Source: Adineta vaga
Lineage: Eukaryota > Rotifera
Length of the DNA: 64,000 bases
NCBI GenBank assembly: GCA_021613535.1
Contig: CP075496.1
Location: 14,012,001-14,076,000, forward strand
Direction of reading: 5' to 3'
Of the stretch, positions 38,376 to 49,387 are shown piece after piece (position 1 is the stretch's first letter; each line of letters opens with the position of its first letter). The notes under the pieces were generated by a model. The model was given only the letters and a program-made list of their open reading frames with translations, was not told the DNA's origin and did not search any database. Both the position numbers and the translations under genes were made by a program.

Positions 38376-38524
38376 TCTCATAGTGATTTAATGTAAATAA
38401 TACTTTTTTCTTTGTTGTAACAGATTGGAATAAAGTCTTTTCTTTTTTTTATTGAAGCGCTGTTTATCTTCTCTAAGCTAGCAATGTGAATTTCAAACAT
38501 ATAGGAATCGTTGGATTTATTCAA

Positions 38525-39859
38525 TTACGATTTTAACAGTCGGACTCCAATTATGCCGATAGCTTTATGAGCAATTGTTACAAAAAACAGTTCTTCATTG
38601 ATCTGCGTATAAGCTAATTGTGTTAGTGGTTCGATAGAAGTACCTTCAGATACATGGCCAAGATCGAGACGTGAGACAAGACTTCGACGATTGTAATCAA
38701 TTAACAACAAAACAACTTTTTCAGAAGCCATAACTATTGTTATGATCAGTTGATGATTTTGAATAATAGTCATTCTGGATAATTGACCAATGATTTTTTC
38801 TTGAGTAAGATTTGTTAAGGAAATAGAAGATACATTTTGTGTTGATACATTGACCGTAATAATATCGTATGTGCGACTATCGATTACAAATAATACTGAA
38901 TCACTGTTAGAAAAAGCCATATCATTAGCACAAAAATTTGAAAGATTGACAAGAAGTTCTGTGTGAGCAGAATCACCATCATCTGCAATAATAATAATTC
39001 CTGAAGTATTGAAAACAAAGAGCCATTTTTTATCAGTTGAGAGTATTGGTCCTTCCGTTCTATTACAAGATCCAGATGGTAAACCATATTCATATAACCA
39101 AGCAATACGTAAACGTTCCACAATACTACCGGTTGTTTCGGCCGCAATAATTACCTGAGATAAAGTTGTATTATGTTGAGCAATTAAATACCAACGATCG
39201 TCAGTAGAATCAAGACTCATTGATCTTGAGAAACGATGATATCCAGGAGGCAGTGCTTGAACTCCTAATGGAATACCAGAATCTTCTATTCCTACAAACT
39301 AAAAAGCAAATTATAATTATTGGTTTCTTTCATGAAGAAAAGTATGCGAATGACTTACCGAAACGAGATCTGCGACAATAATCTGACCATCATTAGTCAC
39401 AAATGGTCCTGCTAAAGGAGCAATTAATTGTGGTATATAACCGAATATACCAGCAACTTCACCTTGAGGATCGATTAATGTACATTGTGTACTATTAGCA
39501 ATAATCAAAAATCCTTGATAGTTAACTACAGGTAATGATTCTGCAATTGTTTTCTCTTCAAGATCAAGAGGAATAGACCAAAGTAATTGACCATTAGTAA
39601 CATTAATTGATACATATCCCACATCAACAGCACAGATCAATGAAGATTCTCCATTTGATACACAACCACGTGATGGATTGGTGAGAAGATCAGTTCGTTG
39701 CCATTCTACACGTTCATTTAACCTATTGACATCAATATCAACAAAGCCACTGAGTGTACTTTCACATCCATCCATTGGACATCCAGTAAAATAACCATGG
39801 CTATTCGAGATTATCATCAAAACAAAAACTAATAGTTCCATTTTTTTTCTATTTATCAA
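38525..39859 (-). CDS. Secreted propeller-like glycoprotein
   Basis: Two exons, 39359-39859 and 38525-39298, with a 60-nt intron (TCG/GTAAGT to TTTTTAG, phase 0) give 424 residues. A signal peptide is clear (MELLVFVLMIISNSHG, using the internal ATG at 39841, or six residues longer from 39859). The mature part begins with a short Cys cluster (GCPMDGCES). Repeated beta-strand blocks follow (GQLLWSIPLDL, KKWLFVFNTSGIIIIADDG), typical of a PQQ/WD-like propeller. Many N-x-S/T sequons (NVT, NST, NTT, NRT, NLS, NVS, NLT) fit an extracellular protein. It converges on the B-box gene. The family is not recognised by name. Confidence 0.65.
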
Positions 39860-40536
39860 ATGTGTAGTAAGTGAAAAGCAGCTTTTGAATAAAATAAATA
39901 GTTAATCGAATGATATCGATACACTTTCTAGATAGATAGAATAAGAAAAGAAAAATGAATAATCATGCACACGATAACAAAAGACACACACACACACATA
40001 CACGGCAATTGTCCTCGCAATTCAACATCTTCGTTGTAATCATGACGATAGTCTACAATAGTTTATTTGTCTTATCTATACGTTTCAATATAAAATTATT
40101 TATTATCTTCTAGAAGTATTCATTGCATGAAACTGAAACAAACAAACAGATACAATGTTTTTTTTTAGTTTTATTTCAGTGAAAACACAAAAAAGATTGC
40201 TCGTTTACATTGATATCGAAGGACAACATGATGAATAAATAAAACTAAAATTCCTTTTTCATCTATACGAAATGGAATAGCGACAGAACGACGAATATGA
40301 CTGTGCACGTGGCAGGCCGATTTATAAGGCAGATAATTTTCCTATGTATTAAATTCAACAGAACTTCTCGACGAAAAATATCGATTTTTTCGAAATGCTG
40401 TGATCCGAAGTAGTACGAGCAATTTCACTTTAATTTTTTTTATCTACACTTTCGCACTGTTGAAAAGATCGTATGCCAACTTTCTCATAGAGGACTTGAC
40501 TTAGTAAGAAGTTTACTTAGATTTTTCAGAATAATT
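39860..40536. other. Intergenic, no gene seen
   Basis: AT-rich, with a short CA microsatellite near 39985-40000. No supported coding sequence or RNA gene. Confidence 0.5.
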
Positions 40537-40930
40537 ATGGTTACATCAGTTCCAATGGATATAGATGATCAACATCTTGAACTCTTTTCTCTTGTTTGGC
40601 TTGATTCAAATTCTCATGAAACTCGACAAACAGATCAAAAACTTTGTTCCATTATCAATCGTCTGAAAATATTTCATGAACTTCATCAATGTCAACACTA
40701 CATCGAACATCTCTCACCAAAAGAAAGAATTGTTCTTGAGGGAGTAGGTGTGGCTATTGCTGGCTTCTTCATCCACACTCAACCTCACCCACATCCTGAT
40801 GTGTCTCTCTAGGAAAGACGAAATCTGGATCTTGATTTACTTTACTCACCCTGAATTGATTCTCACTCTCGTTATTAAAACCTTTCATAAATTTGGTATA
40901 GTTGTCTATTTTTATTCAAGAGAAAGATGA
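40537..40930 (+). pseudogene. Truncated relative of the ART gene N-terminal region
   Basis: The frame from MVTSVPMDIDDQ contains LFSLVWLDSNSHETRQTDQK and QHYIEHLS. These align with the N-terminal region of the ADP-ribosyltransferase gene at 46872 (LLIWLDSNIDDNNKDCQN, QCIEFIETIKD). After about 80 residues the frame shifts; a second frame near 40821-40930 (DEIWILIYFTHPE) continues the similarity and then stops. No catalytic ART domain or TPRs follow. It is a broken, 3'-truncated paralogue. Confidence 0.65.
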
Positions 40931-40980
40931 GCACTCAAGCCTTCGAGTGATGCGTAAAAGAGAAAGGAAAAAACAATGAA

Positions 40981-41446
40981 TCAATGAAATCGAAGACGTG
41001 TTGTACAATCCCATTGTTGAATGTGAGCTCCAGTTTTATTGGTGTCATCAGCCGGTAGATCAAGACATATTCGGCTATAGGAATTTCTCAGTGCTCCTAG
41101 AAAATCCTCCCATTGTTGATTTTTCGTGCCGGAACAATCTTGTTGAGTCAATAGTTTGCCATTCTGTGGGTCCCCATTTGGGACGGTAATACATTTTCCA
41201 CTTTTTTGTTTTGTCATTGACCATCATCCCATTTCCATTGCTGATTTTCGCTCTGATGTAAACAGTCCCATTGTCGAATGTTAACATCATTTTGAGACAT
41301 TTTCCACTTCGTATATTTACCAAACGAAAAAATCTATCGCTCCAATTGTAATCCTTTCTCCAGTATTGATTCCAATCCATTTCGACAGTATAACCTACAA
41401 AATCAATTGCTAAGAAAAGGGATAAGAAATGATTCATTCTACTCAA
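40981..41446 (-). pseudogene. Ricin-B-type (beta-trefoil) lectin-like gene, frame-broken
   Basis: The N-terminal frame begins with a signal-like segment (MNHFLSLFLAIDFVGYT) and reaches RSGKCLK. Trefoil motifs then continue in other frames: QWDCLHQSENQQW, then SGKCITVPNGDPQNGK with SGTKNQQWE and IQQWDC. QxW repeats and SGKCL are hallmarks of the carbohydrate-binding trefoil fold. At least two frame changes within about 150 bp break the gene, and the end is short. No toxin-type catalytic chain is present; this is only a lectin-like module. Confidence 0.65.
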
Positions 41447-42481
41447 TATACACGTTAATTATTTCATTGATTTTCAACAAAAACAACGAAACACTGCACA
41501 GTGGTCGTTTCTTTATATATAATGTCGCTCTCCCACTGTATGACACACATCAAGATATCCTACGTAACGACGATCTGTTTGCGAATGTTTGACAAAGAAG
41601 AAATTCATCTGTTCAAATTATAGATCAAACCGAGATTTTCATTGATCATTTCATTTGCTAATGAGATCTGAACAAAATGCATTGTTGTCATTGGCCTTTC
41701 TCAATATTCTCTCATTCTCGAAGAGCATCCCTGATCGTTCGAAAACGATTTTTCACTAATCACAATCGATCGTAGTAGGAACATCTCATGACATGAAAAA
41801 TCGATTACCTTCGGTATGTTTAAAATTATCCATAGCAGGTCAAAATCTTCCAATCGTGTTCACTGATAGCAAAAAAAAGAATAGGTATAATGAAATTTGC
41901 TCCTGAAACTCTCAATAAAAGAGTTCATCTGACGACTACAAATAAGATGGGTTGGCGAGAAATGAATTTTCAGTCGAAGACAATGTGAGAAAGACATGGC
42001 ATTCAGTTTGAGAACTTGAGTAATTTCTTCGATTGTTATTGAGGGTGTGGATAGTTGTCCCTCTTCTTCATCGACACCCGCAGTCACATCCACACCCTCG
42101 ATTTGCTGCTAACTAGACATTCCAGCCTTTCTTAGAATAAAAAAACATCGTTCGAACGGCGAATGGACAGCAATAACTGAATCTTTAGAGTTATGAACAT
42201 GACTGATGCACTGAGAGTGGGTATCGGTGAGAATGCGAGTGACGAGGGTGAAGAGACATGCAACCTTCACTCACACCCTCCTCTTTGAATATGATAAATA
42301 TCTAGAAATCAGATCTCAACTATTTCCACAACGACAGAACGAGGCAAACTGAATAAGAACTACAAAGAATTTCAAATGTCTTTCTCTATTTGACACAAAT
42401 TGTCTCATCTTTCTATTTGATTGTCATTGAAAAGAAACTAATCAATGTGCGGAGATATTCATGGTTTTCACTCAAAATTCG
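41447..42481. other. Intergenic, with a short GAGGGTGTGGAT inverted repeat
   Basis: No supported gene. At about 42040-42102 the 12-mer GAGGGTGTGGAT and its complement flank a roughly 35-bp spacer. The surrounding minus-strand frame (MDVTAGVDEEEGQLSTP) has no recognised relatives. Related GTGTGG/CCACAC-rich words recur near 40745-40790 and 42260-42285. Confidence 0.4.
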
Positions 42482-43366
42482 TTAAACAAGTGACTTACTA
42501 TTTTTACATTTCTTTATTGATGGAGAAAGCCATGTAAAATAAAGGATGCAGAGAATAATACCAAGAATGAGGAAGATAATATTGAGTAAAAGTGCCGGAA
42601 TTACATATTTTGATTTAGACACTTTTTTCTTCAAGATTCTGTAGGATCGAATGAAAGACGATGGTTCATTCTCGATCGATCTCAATGAATTAGCTGATAA
42701 TATATGATAAGGAGATAGAGATGTTGTTGTTGTTGTTGTGGTGGTGGTGGTGGTGGTGGTGGTGGTTGTCGAAGGTAATGTAGTTGAAGATGGAAGAATG
42801 CTAGCAGAAGAATTGATACGTTCGAATTTGATCATTCTATCCATGCCTGCTGGTCAGAGAAAGAAAAAAGAAAATGTCTGCTTTATTACTAGTTTACTCG
42901 AGAGAGGATATACTTGATATTGCTATTCGATCTTCGTCTGCCTCAGCTAATAATCGATTCAGACATGTACTCGATTGTTGAGATACTTCTGATTTATTTC
43001 TTTGTTGTCGTTGTCGTTTTTGTTGTTGCTGTTGACTTTCTTGGTGTCCTGTAAATACAAAGTCCATTCTACCCTAGTGTTGTTTGCATTGAAGAGAATA
43101 CTAGACGTACGTTTAAGTATTTGAACGATACTATGGCAGTGAATCTTGTGAAATACTTGAATGATAAAAGTGACATCCTGTTCACTGACTTTATTACGAT
43201 TAAGTAGATTTTGTAGAAGATTTAATGTTCCTCCCATGGTTAGATCATCGCGTAAATCAGCAGGGATAAGATCACCAAGAAGAAAATGGAGTCGGTGACG
43301 ATCACGATCTGATAGTCCATCTTGAAGTTGAATCAAAAGTGCTCGAAAATTCAATTCATCGCCCAT
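42482..43366 (-). CDS. Death-effector-domain protein with C-terminal membrane anchor
   Basis: Three phase-consistent exons (43111-43366, 42914-43048, 42482-42849) give about 252 residues. Residues about 1-80 (MGDELNFRALLIQLQDGLSD, then HRLHFLLGD) fit a death effector domain. This six-helix adaptor fold is used by FADD and caspase-8 and contains the usual RxDL-like region (PADLRDDL). A Gln/Arg-rich linker, a run of about 16 Thr coded by a GTT/GGT repeat, and basic residues lead to a C-terminal helix, IPALLLNIIFLILGIILCIL, with a short lumenal or external tail. The start at 43366 lies after a TTTTTCATTAG acceptor. Two in-frame acceptors three nucleotides apart (42849/42846) may both be used. 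Likely a membrane-tethered apoptosis or innate-immunity adaptor (inference). Confidence 0.75.
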
Positions 43367-44454
43367 CTTATCTATCCAACTGCTCGAGCTATTTTGGTTT
43401 GTATGGATGGTACTAATGAAAAACAAGAAAGAAAAAAAGAAGAATGTGGGTTGCATATGAGATGTTCGAACCATTCTCTTTCTTTTTTCTTCTTCTTCTT
43501 CGTTCCATTCTTTGCGTCATGGGATCCTGTAGCTACTGTGGGAGATAAAATGGCGATATTCCCACCAGTGTTTCAGGTGTACCTGGACGAGTTCTATTAA
43601 ATAGTGTTCTTGGAATAATCATGATTCTAGTTGTCTCTGAGAAAATCTTAAAATATCAAGTTTCGCGCGTCAGATCAGTTTGTCAGGTTTTCTAAAGGAC
43701 TCACTCCACAAATACTCAAAGCCTGTAGTCGTTGTTGCCGATTTACAGGTAAAGCTAAATAACTTCATTATTTCTACAGATCATTCCGCAACAACTGCGA
43801 CAAAGACGATAATTATTACTTATACTCCATAGCTAAATTAGTATTTATTGTAGTACGTTCACGTGTTGCACAATCCTATCGTAAGCAGGTTTTCTTGTTC
43901 TTATAAAGTTGAACGGGATTTTCAATAAAACGTAATACATTCTCATCAACAGATCCATGTGAGTTATACTCATTTGATTGATGGTAAGTAAGAAGATTAT
44001 GAGTAATTAGCCAGAACAATCTGGCCTCGACCCACCCGCTCGATTCGACTAATTTGAATGTTTTACGGAGCGAGATAAACGATCCATTTTCAGAGTTCAA
44101 GATAATAATTTGTATTTCGGATTCGGTTCGAAATAAAACGCATATAGGAAACAAGTAACACTCATCCTTTAGATTCGCTGACCCTTTTCTGAAAGAATGA
44201 TAAGAGAGCTCAGCAAACCCATAAAACGGGACCTGGACCTGACCGGATCCGGGTCAAACCAAACTTTATACATAAAAGCCTTTTAAAAGTGTTTTTAACT
44301 TTTTCATTCTATCTAAGTATCATAAAATCATTGATTCCAAGAGAAAAGGAAAAACAAGTACTGTTTATATACATTCATAGAATTCATCGCTTAATACTTC
44401 TCAAAAATGCATCACCCGTATTTATTTTCCTTCCTATAAAGCTCTTAAACAAAC

Positions 44455-44611
44455 CAGAGACCGTTACAGGGTAGTACGCCCTGATGCCCTGCCCTGACTG
44501 CCCTGCAGAGCAAAAATGTTTTTTTCCTTCCTCTTGCCCGCCCTTCAGGGCGCCATGCTGAGGGCACAGGACAGGGCAGGACATGAAAAAAGTGCTCTGT
44601 GACGGTCTCTG
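44455..44611. mobile_element. hAT-like miniature inverted-repeat element (157 bp)
   Basis: The ends are inverted repeats starting CAGAGACCGT(T/C)ACAG. Immediate flanks are AAACAAAC (44447-44454) and AAACAGAC (44612-44619), an 8-bp target-site duplication with one mismatch. Eight-bp duplications and CAG-type termini are characteristic of hAT elements. The interior is rich in GCCCTG units and is non-coding, so mobility would depend on a transposase elsewhere. Confidence 0.7.
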
Positions 44612-45184
44612 AAACAGACGTCTAATCGCTAATGCGCATGGTCGTTGAACGCATCATTTCCGGTATAGACTTCATTCTCCTTTTCATTTTCAGGAAACAA
44701 AAATTTGTTGGATTCATTCTCGTAGATCATCAAGTAAGCGCCTCCCGAGAAACGTCCAAACCACGTGAAAGTAATTCAAATCCGTATTCTGCAGTATCAG
44801 TCTCTAAATCAACGTCTAGACGTTCGTCGGCCACTCACGGCTAGCCGTTAACATAGACGTCTTTAATGTTTCGTCTACTTTTGATTCATTTCCCAAACGA
44901 ATAAGTGAATTCCTTTTGTTCTCCTCTTGAAAAGGCACATACTTTGTGTTACTGTGATTCTTGGAAAGAAAATAGAAAGGCCAAGTACTATTTTATGAGT
45001 CGCTAGAATTAGAGAATATTTGACTAGAATAGTTTTTTCCATACTTGAAATATTATTTCCATTTTTGGCGCACAACTAGATCCAACAGAACAATCACGAA
45101 AATCCATCTGGTTTTTATACACATATTTCTTGTAAAAATTCTATCAAATGATCTAATGTATAATAGTCGACCACGAAAAGACGT

Positions 45185-45272
45185 TTGATCCTTTCCAGCC
45201 GGGTGTATCCATATGGATATATTTTGCCGTAGGGGCTACGGCATTTTCCAGATAGCCGACCGGAAAGGGTTA
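45185..45272. repeat. Palindrome-rich hairpin segment
   Basis: Outer arms CCTTTCCAGCCGG and CCGGAAAGG enclose the palindrome TATCCATATGGATA and a hairpin TGCCGTAGGGGCTACGGCA. The nested symmetry suggests a folded element end or structured RNA relic. No target duplication was recognised. Confidence 0.45.
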
Positions 45273-45429
45273 AAAAAGCTGACATAAGTATCGTACCTAT
45301 TCTATCAATTATCTGAAGTGCAGTTTTTTCTATCAATTGCTTACTAAATCCTATACTCAGTAGTCGTAAATGATTCAAATGGTACATACAGCCCACGAAC
45401 ACTAGCCCATTCATTAGTTTCTATCACCA

Positions 45430-45830
45430 TTTTAAAGCGAGATATACACTGAGATATTTATCTTGGAGCGAGAGGTAAATAATAATGGTGGAATCGATCA
45501 CATAGAACGAGCATCAGATTCAAATTCGTTAGTATCGATAATTTTTTATAGAATTTGACTAAACACTCATGAAACATTGAGTTTTCTAGGTAGGGAAAGA
45601 CCAAAATAGGTCTCAGATGAATAATTCATCGAAAACTAGCATCGGATGCGAGATCCTCGACCTCGATTACCCTTCGGTGGATGATTTCCAGATGGGCATC
45701 ATTAAGTTTTCAGTAGTTTATAAAATGCTGCAAGCTGATTGGCTTGGACAAACTCACAAACTTTTAGCATTTTATTGACCGTATTTTCTACGCTATAACC
45801 CTTTCTTTCAGAAAAGGGAAATATCAGTAA
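45430..45830 (+). repeat. Dispersed repeat family, short copy
   Basis: About 400 bp from TTTTAAAGCGAGATATACAC to CTTTCTTTCAGAAAAGGGAA is closely matched, same orientation, at 61148-61790. The two copies differ mainly by an internal expansion in the second. No open frame is conserved, so it is a non-coding mobile-element family. Confidence 0.8.
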
Positions 45831-46871
45831 TGCATTAATAATTATAACAACGTTTAAATATGAGTCACGTGAATATTTCATCATAGATGAAAAGCTTTTC
45901 TTGAGTGTTCTTTGTTGGAAAAAATTTGATAAGAGAGAGAAAAAAAAAATTTTAAATCGAATGAAAATATTTTTCAATGTCTTCTTATTCTTAGATTGAT
46001 AAAACTCATTTGAAATTCTTAACAAGTTGAATATTTTCTATTTCATTTTTGTTATTATAAAATGAAAATATAATCAAGAATTTTCTCTTTTTTCTATGAA
46101 TTATCTAAAAATGTTCGATAAAAAGAAATCTTTGACAATTTAATTCAAAGTTAATTTTTTATTTTGAAATAAATGAAATCTTGAAAACAGATTGTATGAC
46201 AAACAGAAAATTTACTTTTATCGAATTGTTCGTTTTTTAGATGTACGAGACTTTCCACGTGGAATTTTAGATGATAACAACAAGTTTTGTATCGTTACTT
46301 TTGAAAAAAATATTTCATGTCTTTTTTTTTGCATATAAAGAGAAATATTTATTATTTCATTATAAATTTGATTAATTTTCCTAGGAAACATAAGGTAAAT
46401 CATCAAAGTTTTAGATAGTCATCCATGTTCAGGATAATGTAAAAGAAATCTTATTTTATGAATTGATTTATACATCAAAAAATGAATGAGAATGTTCATT
46501 ATTCTACTATTCGTTCTCATATTAATATTTATTATATAAAGATGAAATAATATTACTTGAACTATATATATTCTCATCGATTTATAATGTATCTGTTGAT
46601 ATAAACAAAAACAAAATTTTTTCCAACTTTCAAGTCGTCATCTAACAACAAGACTAAGAAGAAAATGATAAGAAACTGGTCTTCGTTACCTTTGTTCTCA
46701 CCTTTATCATATTTGTTTTCGCCGATTTATTCAAGTATTGTTAAATTGATAACAATAAGTTATACGAAAAGAAGAAAGACTTATAAAATTCGCATCTTTT
46801 CACTACTCTCTCGTTATAATAACTTCTTCAACTAATTCTACACTACAAAATTCGCACTAGAAACAAAATTA

Positions 46872-48128
46872 ATGACAAGTAGCAAATCAACATCAGTTTC
46901 AAAAGAAACGCATAGACGTCATCGTCGTCTTGATATTCAAAAGATCCAAAATGTGCTACTTATATGGTTAGATAGCAACATCGATGACAACAACAAAGAT
47001 TGTCAAAATACCATGACACATCTTCAACGTGCTGTCAATGATTTAAACACTTACATCGATGGCGATCAGTGCATCGAATTTATTGAAACAATCAAAGATC
47101 GTAAGGCCTGCATGATTATTTCTGGTTCACTTGGACAGCATACTGTACCTCGGGTACATGATCTGTCTCAAGTAGATTCCATTTTCATCTTCTGTGGCAA
47201 CAAACAACGACACGAAGGATGGGCAAAAGAATGGCCAAAGATCAAGGGAGTCTTTACAGAGATCAAACCTATCTGTGAAGCTATCAAACAAGCAGCAGCA
47301 CAATGTGAACAAAATGCCGTTTCCATCAGTTTCGTGACACCTGGCAAAAAGTTGGATCAACTAGATCCTTCGTTCATGTACACTCAGATCCTCAAGGAGA
47401 TCTTATTGACCATCAAATTCGACGATACACATGTTCAAGATTATGTCAACTACTGTCGTGAACTTTTCATCGATAACGATCGAGAATCAGAGAATGTGAA
47501 ACTGTTGGAACGCAAATATCATCAGAAAACACCTATCTGGTGGTATACTTATCATTGCTTCTTATACGGCATGCTCAATCGTGGAATTCGAATGATGGAT
47601 GGTGACATCATAACTCGGATGGGTTTCTTTATTAATGATCTACATCGACATATCGAATCCGTGCATCAAGAACAACATATGGATCATATCTTCACAGTTT
47701 ATCGTGGACAAGGATTATCAAAGGCAGATTTCGAACAACTAAAGCAGACAAAAGGTGGACTCATATCGTTTAACAACTTCTTATCCACTAGCAAGGATAA
47801 AAATGTTTCACTTTGGTTTGCCAAAGAGAATATTAGTAATCCAGATTTGGTGGGAATTCTCTTCATAATGACAATTGATCCGAGACAATCAACAACAGCA
47901 TTTGCATCAATTCGTGATTTTAGTGCCATTGAGGATGAGGATGAAGTGCTGTTTTCAATGCACAGCGTGTTTCGAATTCAGGATATCAAACAAATGGGTG
48001 GAAATAACAAACTCTTCGAAGTGAGTTTGACACTGACCAGTGATAATGACAAAGAATTGCATGCACGACTGAGCGCATACGAGAAGAGAGTTTTCCAAAC
48101 TCGAGAGGGTGGTCCAGATTGGGTTTAG
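46872..48128 (+). CDS. Arginine-type mono-ADP-ribosyltransferase domain protein (ART portion)
   Basis: A single-exon frame of 418 codons. Residues about 20-220 form an N-terminal region shared with the pseudogene at 40537 (LLIWLDSN, CMIISGSLGQHTVP). The C-terminal part is an ART fold with an R-S-ExE triad: R278 in VYRGQ, S305-T-S307 in NNFLSTS, and E356-D-E358 in IEDEDEVLF followed by VFRI. This triad is typical of arginine-directed NAD-dependent mono-ADP-ribosyltransferases. No signal peptide is seen, so it is probably cytosolic. The frame ends at 48128, and TPRs resume in another frame from 48119. In bdelloids the ART and TPR parts usually form one protein, so this looks like a frame-broken fusion. 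TPR protein partners are unknown. Confidence 0.85.
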   Translation: MTSSKSTSVSKETHRRHRRLDIQKIQNVLLIWLDSNIDDNNKDCQNTMTHLQRAVNDLNTYIDGDQCIEFIETIKDRKACMIISGSLGQHTVPRVHDLSQVDSIFIFCGNKQRHEGWAKEWPKIKGVFTEIKPICEAIKQAAAQCEQNAVSISFVTPGKKLDQLDPSFMYTQILKEILLTIKFDDTHVQDYVNYCRELFIDNDRESENVKLLERKYHQKTPIWWYTYHCFLYGMLNRGIRMMDGDIITRMGFFINDLHRHIESVHQEQHMDHIFTVYRGQGLSKADFEQLKQTKGGLISFNNFLSTSKDKNVSLWFAKENISNPDLVGILFIMTIDPRQSTTAFASIRDFSAIEDEDEVLFSMHSVFRIQDIKQMGGNNKLFEVSLTLTSDNDKELHARLSAYEKRVFQTREGGPDWV

Positions 48129-49387
48129 TACTAATCAAATTGGGTCAAAATGATAAGGCTGAAGAGATTCATGAAATGCTACTTGATCAAGCAATCAAGG
48201 AGAGTGAAAAGGCACCAATTTATCATCAACTTGGTCGGATCAAATACAATCGAGGAGAATATGAAGAGGCAATCAAATTCTATGAAAAATCACTTGCCAT
48301 TGGGGAAAAAACTCTTCCTCCAAATCATCCTGATTTGGCTACATCTTACAACAACATCGGTTTGGTGTATTCCAACATGGGTGACTATCCAAAAGCACTT
48401 TCATCGCATGAAAAAGCCCTTGTAATTCGACAACAATCACTTCCTCCAAATCATCCTGATTTGGCTTCATCTTACAACAACATCGGTAATGTGTATTACA
48501 ACATGGGTGACTATCCAAAAGCACTTTCATATTATGAGAAAGATCTGGCAATTAGTCAACAATCACTTCCTCCAAATCATCCTGATTTGGCTAAATCTTA
48601 CAACAACATCGGTTTGGTGTATTACAACATGGGTGACTATCCAAAAGCACTTTCATATCATGAAAAAGCCCTTGCAATTCGACAACAATCACTTCCTCCA
48701 AATCATCCTGATTTGGCTACATCTTACAACAACATCGGTTTGGTGTATTCCAACATGGGTGACTATACAAAAGCACTTTCATATCATGAGCAAGCCCTTG
48801 CAATTCGACAACAATCACTTCCTCCAAATCATCCTGATTTGGCTTCAACTTACAACAACATCGCTTCGGTGTATTCCCAAATGAGTGACTATACAAAAGC
48901 ACTTTCATATCATGAAAAAGCCCTTGCAATTCAACAACAATCACTTCCTCCAAATCATCCTGAGTTGGCTTCATCTTACAACAACATCGGTAATGTGTAT
49001 TACAACATGGGTGACTATCCAAAAGCACTTTCATCGCATGAAAAAGCCCTTGCAATTCAACAACAATCACTTCCTCCAAATCATCCTGACTTGGCTACAT
49101 CCTACAACAACATCGGTAATGTGTATTACAACATGGGTGACTATCCAAAAGCACTTTCATATTATGAGAAAGATCTGGCAATTAGTCAACAATCACTTCC
49201 TCCAAATCATCCTGATTTGGCGATGTCTTACAACAACATCGGTTTGGTGTATGAAAACACGAAGAACTATTCAAAAGCCTGTTCCTTTTATGAGCGTGCT
49301 GTACAAATTGCACAACAATCATTGCCTTCAGGACATCCTAATCTTCAAATTTATAGAAATAACCTTGCAGACATGAAAAAGAAATAA
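48119..49387 (+). CDS. Kinesin-light-chain-type TPR array (downstream half of the ART-TPR unit)
   Basis: The open frame runs from 48119 to 49387; the first ATG in it is at 48176. It starts with the family-typical LIKLGQNDKAEEIHEMLL and carries nine 42-residue TPRs of kinesin-light-chain type (core SYNNIGLVYYNMGDYPKALS, linker LPPNHPDLA). It ends in a degenerate last repeat and a basic tail. TPR arrays act as protein-binding scaffolds. The frame overlaps the ART stop by about 10 nt in a different phase, so alone it lacks a good start. It is probably the C-terminal half of a single ancestral polypeptide. The repeats are nearly identical at DNA level, so copy number is likely unstable. Confidence 0.8.
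   Translation: MGLVLIKLGQNDKAEEIHEMLLDQAIKESEKAPIYHQLGRIKYNRGEYEEAIKFYEKSLAIGEKTLPPNHPDLATSYNNIGLVYSNMGDYPKALSSHEKALVIRQQSLPPNHPDLASSYNNIGNVYYNMGDYPKALSYYEKDLAISQQSLPPNHPDLAKSYNNIGLVYYNMGDYPKALSYHEKALAIRQQSLPPNHPDLATSYNNIGLVYSNMGDYTKALSYHEQALAIRQQSLPPNHPDLASTYNNIASVYSQMSDYTKALSYHEKALAIQQQSLPPNHPELASSYNNIGNVYYNMGDYPKALSSHEKALAIQQQSLPPNHPDLATSYNNIGNVYYNMGDYPKALSYYEKDLAISQQSLPPNHPDLAMSYNNIGLVYENTKNYSKACSFYERAVQIAQQSLPSGHPNLQIYRNNLADMKKK
48310..49340 (+). repeat. 126-bp coding tandem repeat (TPR minisatellite)
   Basis: Eight near-identical 126-bp units, each starting near CTTCCTCCAAATCATCCTGA, encode the TPRs. Units 2 and 7 encode almost the same 42 residues with matching silent sites, more alike than adjacent units. 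This points to recent internal duplication or gene conversion. Confidence 0.85.

Larger units (their letters stand above)
43620..46860. other. Gene-poor stretch with mobile-element remnants
   Basis: No supported gene. Identified within it are a 157-bp hAT-like miniature element, a palindrome-rich segment at 45185-45272 and a dispersed repeat at 45430-45830, listed separately. A minus-strand segment at 46218-46406 (INQIYNEIINISLYMQKKRH) recurs in decayed form at about 52870-52950. Minus-strand frames at 43876-44154 and 45115-45414 are unassigned. Confidence 0.5.

Noticed and set aside
48339-49079. Minus-strand and second plus-frame repeats across the TPR array
   Set aside because: They are periodic shadows created by the 126-bp coding repeat.
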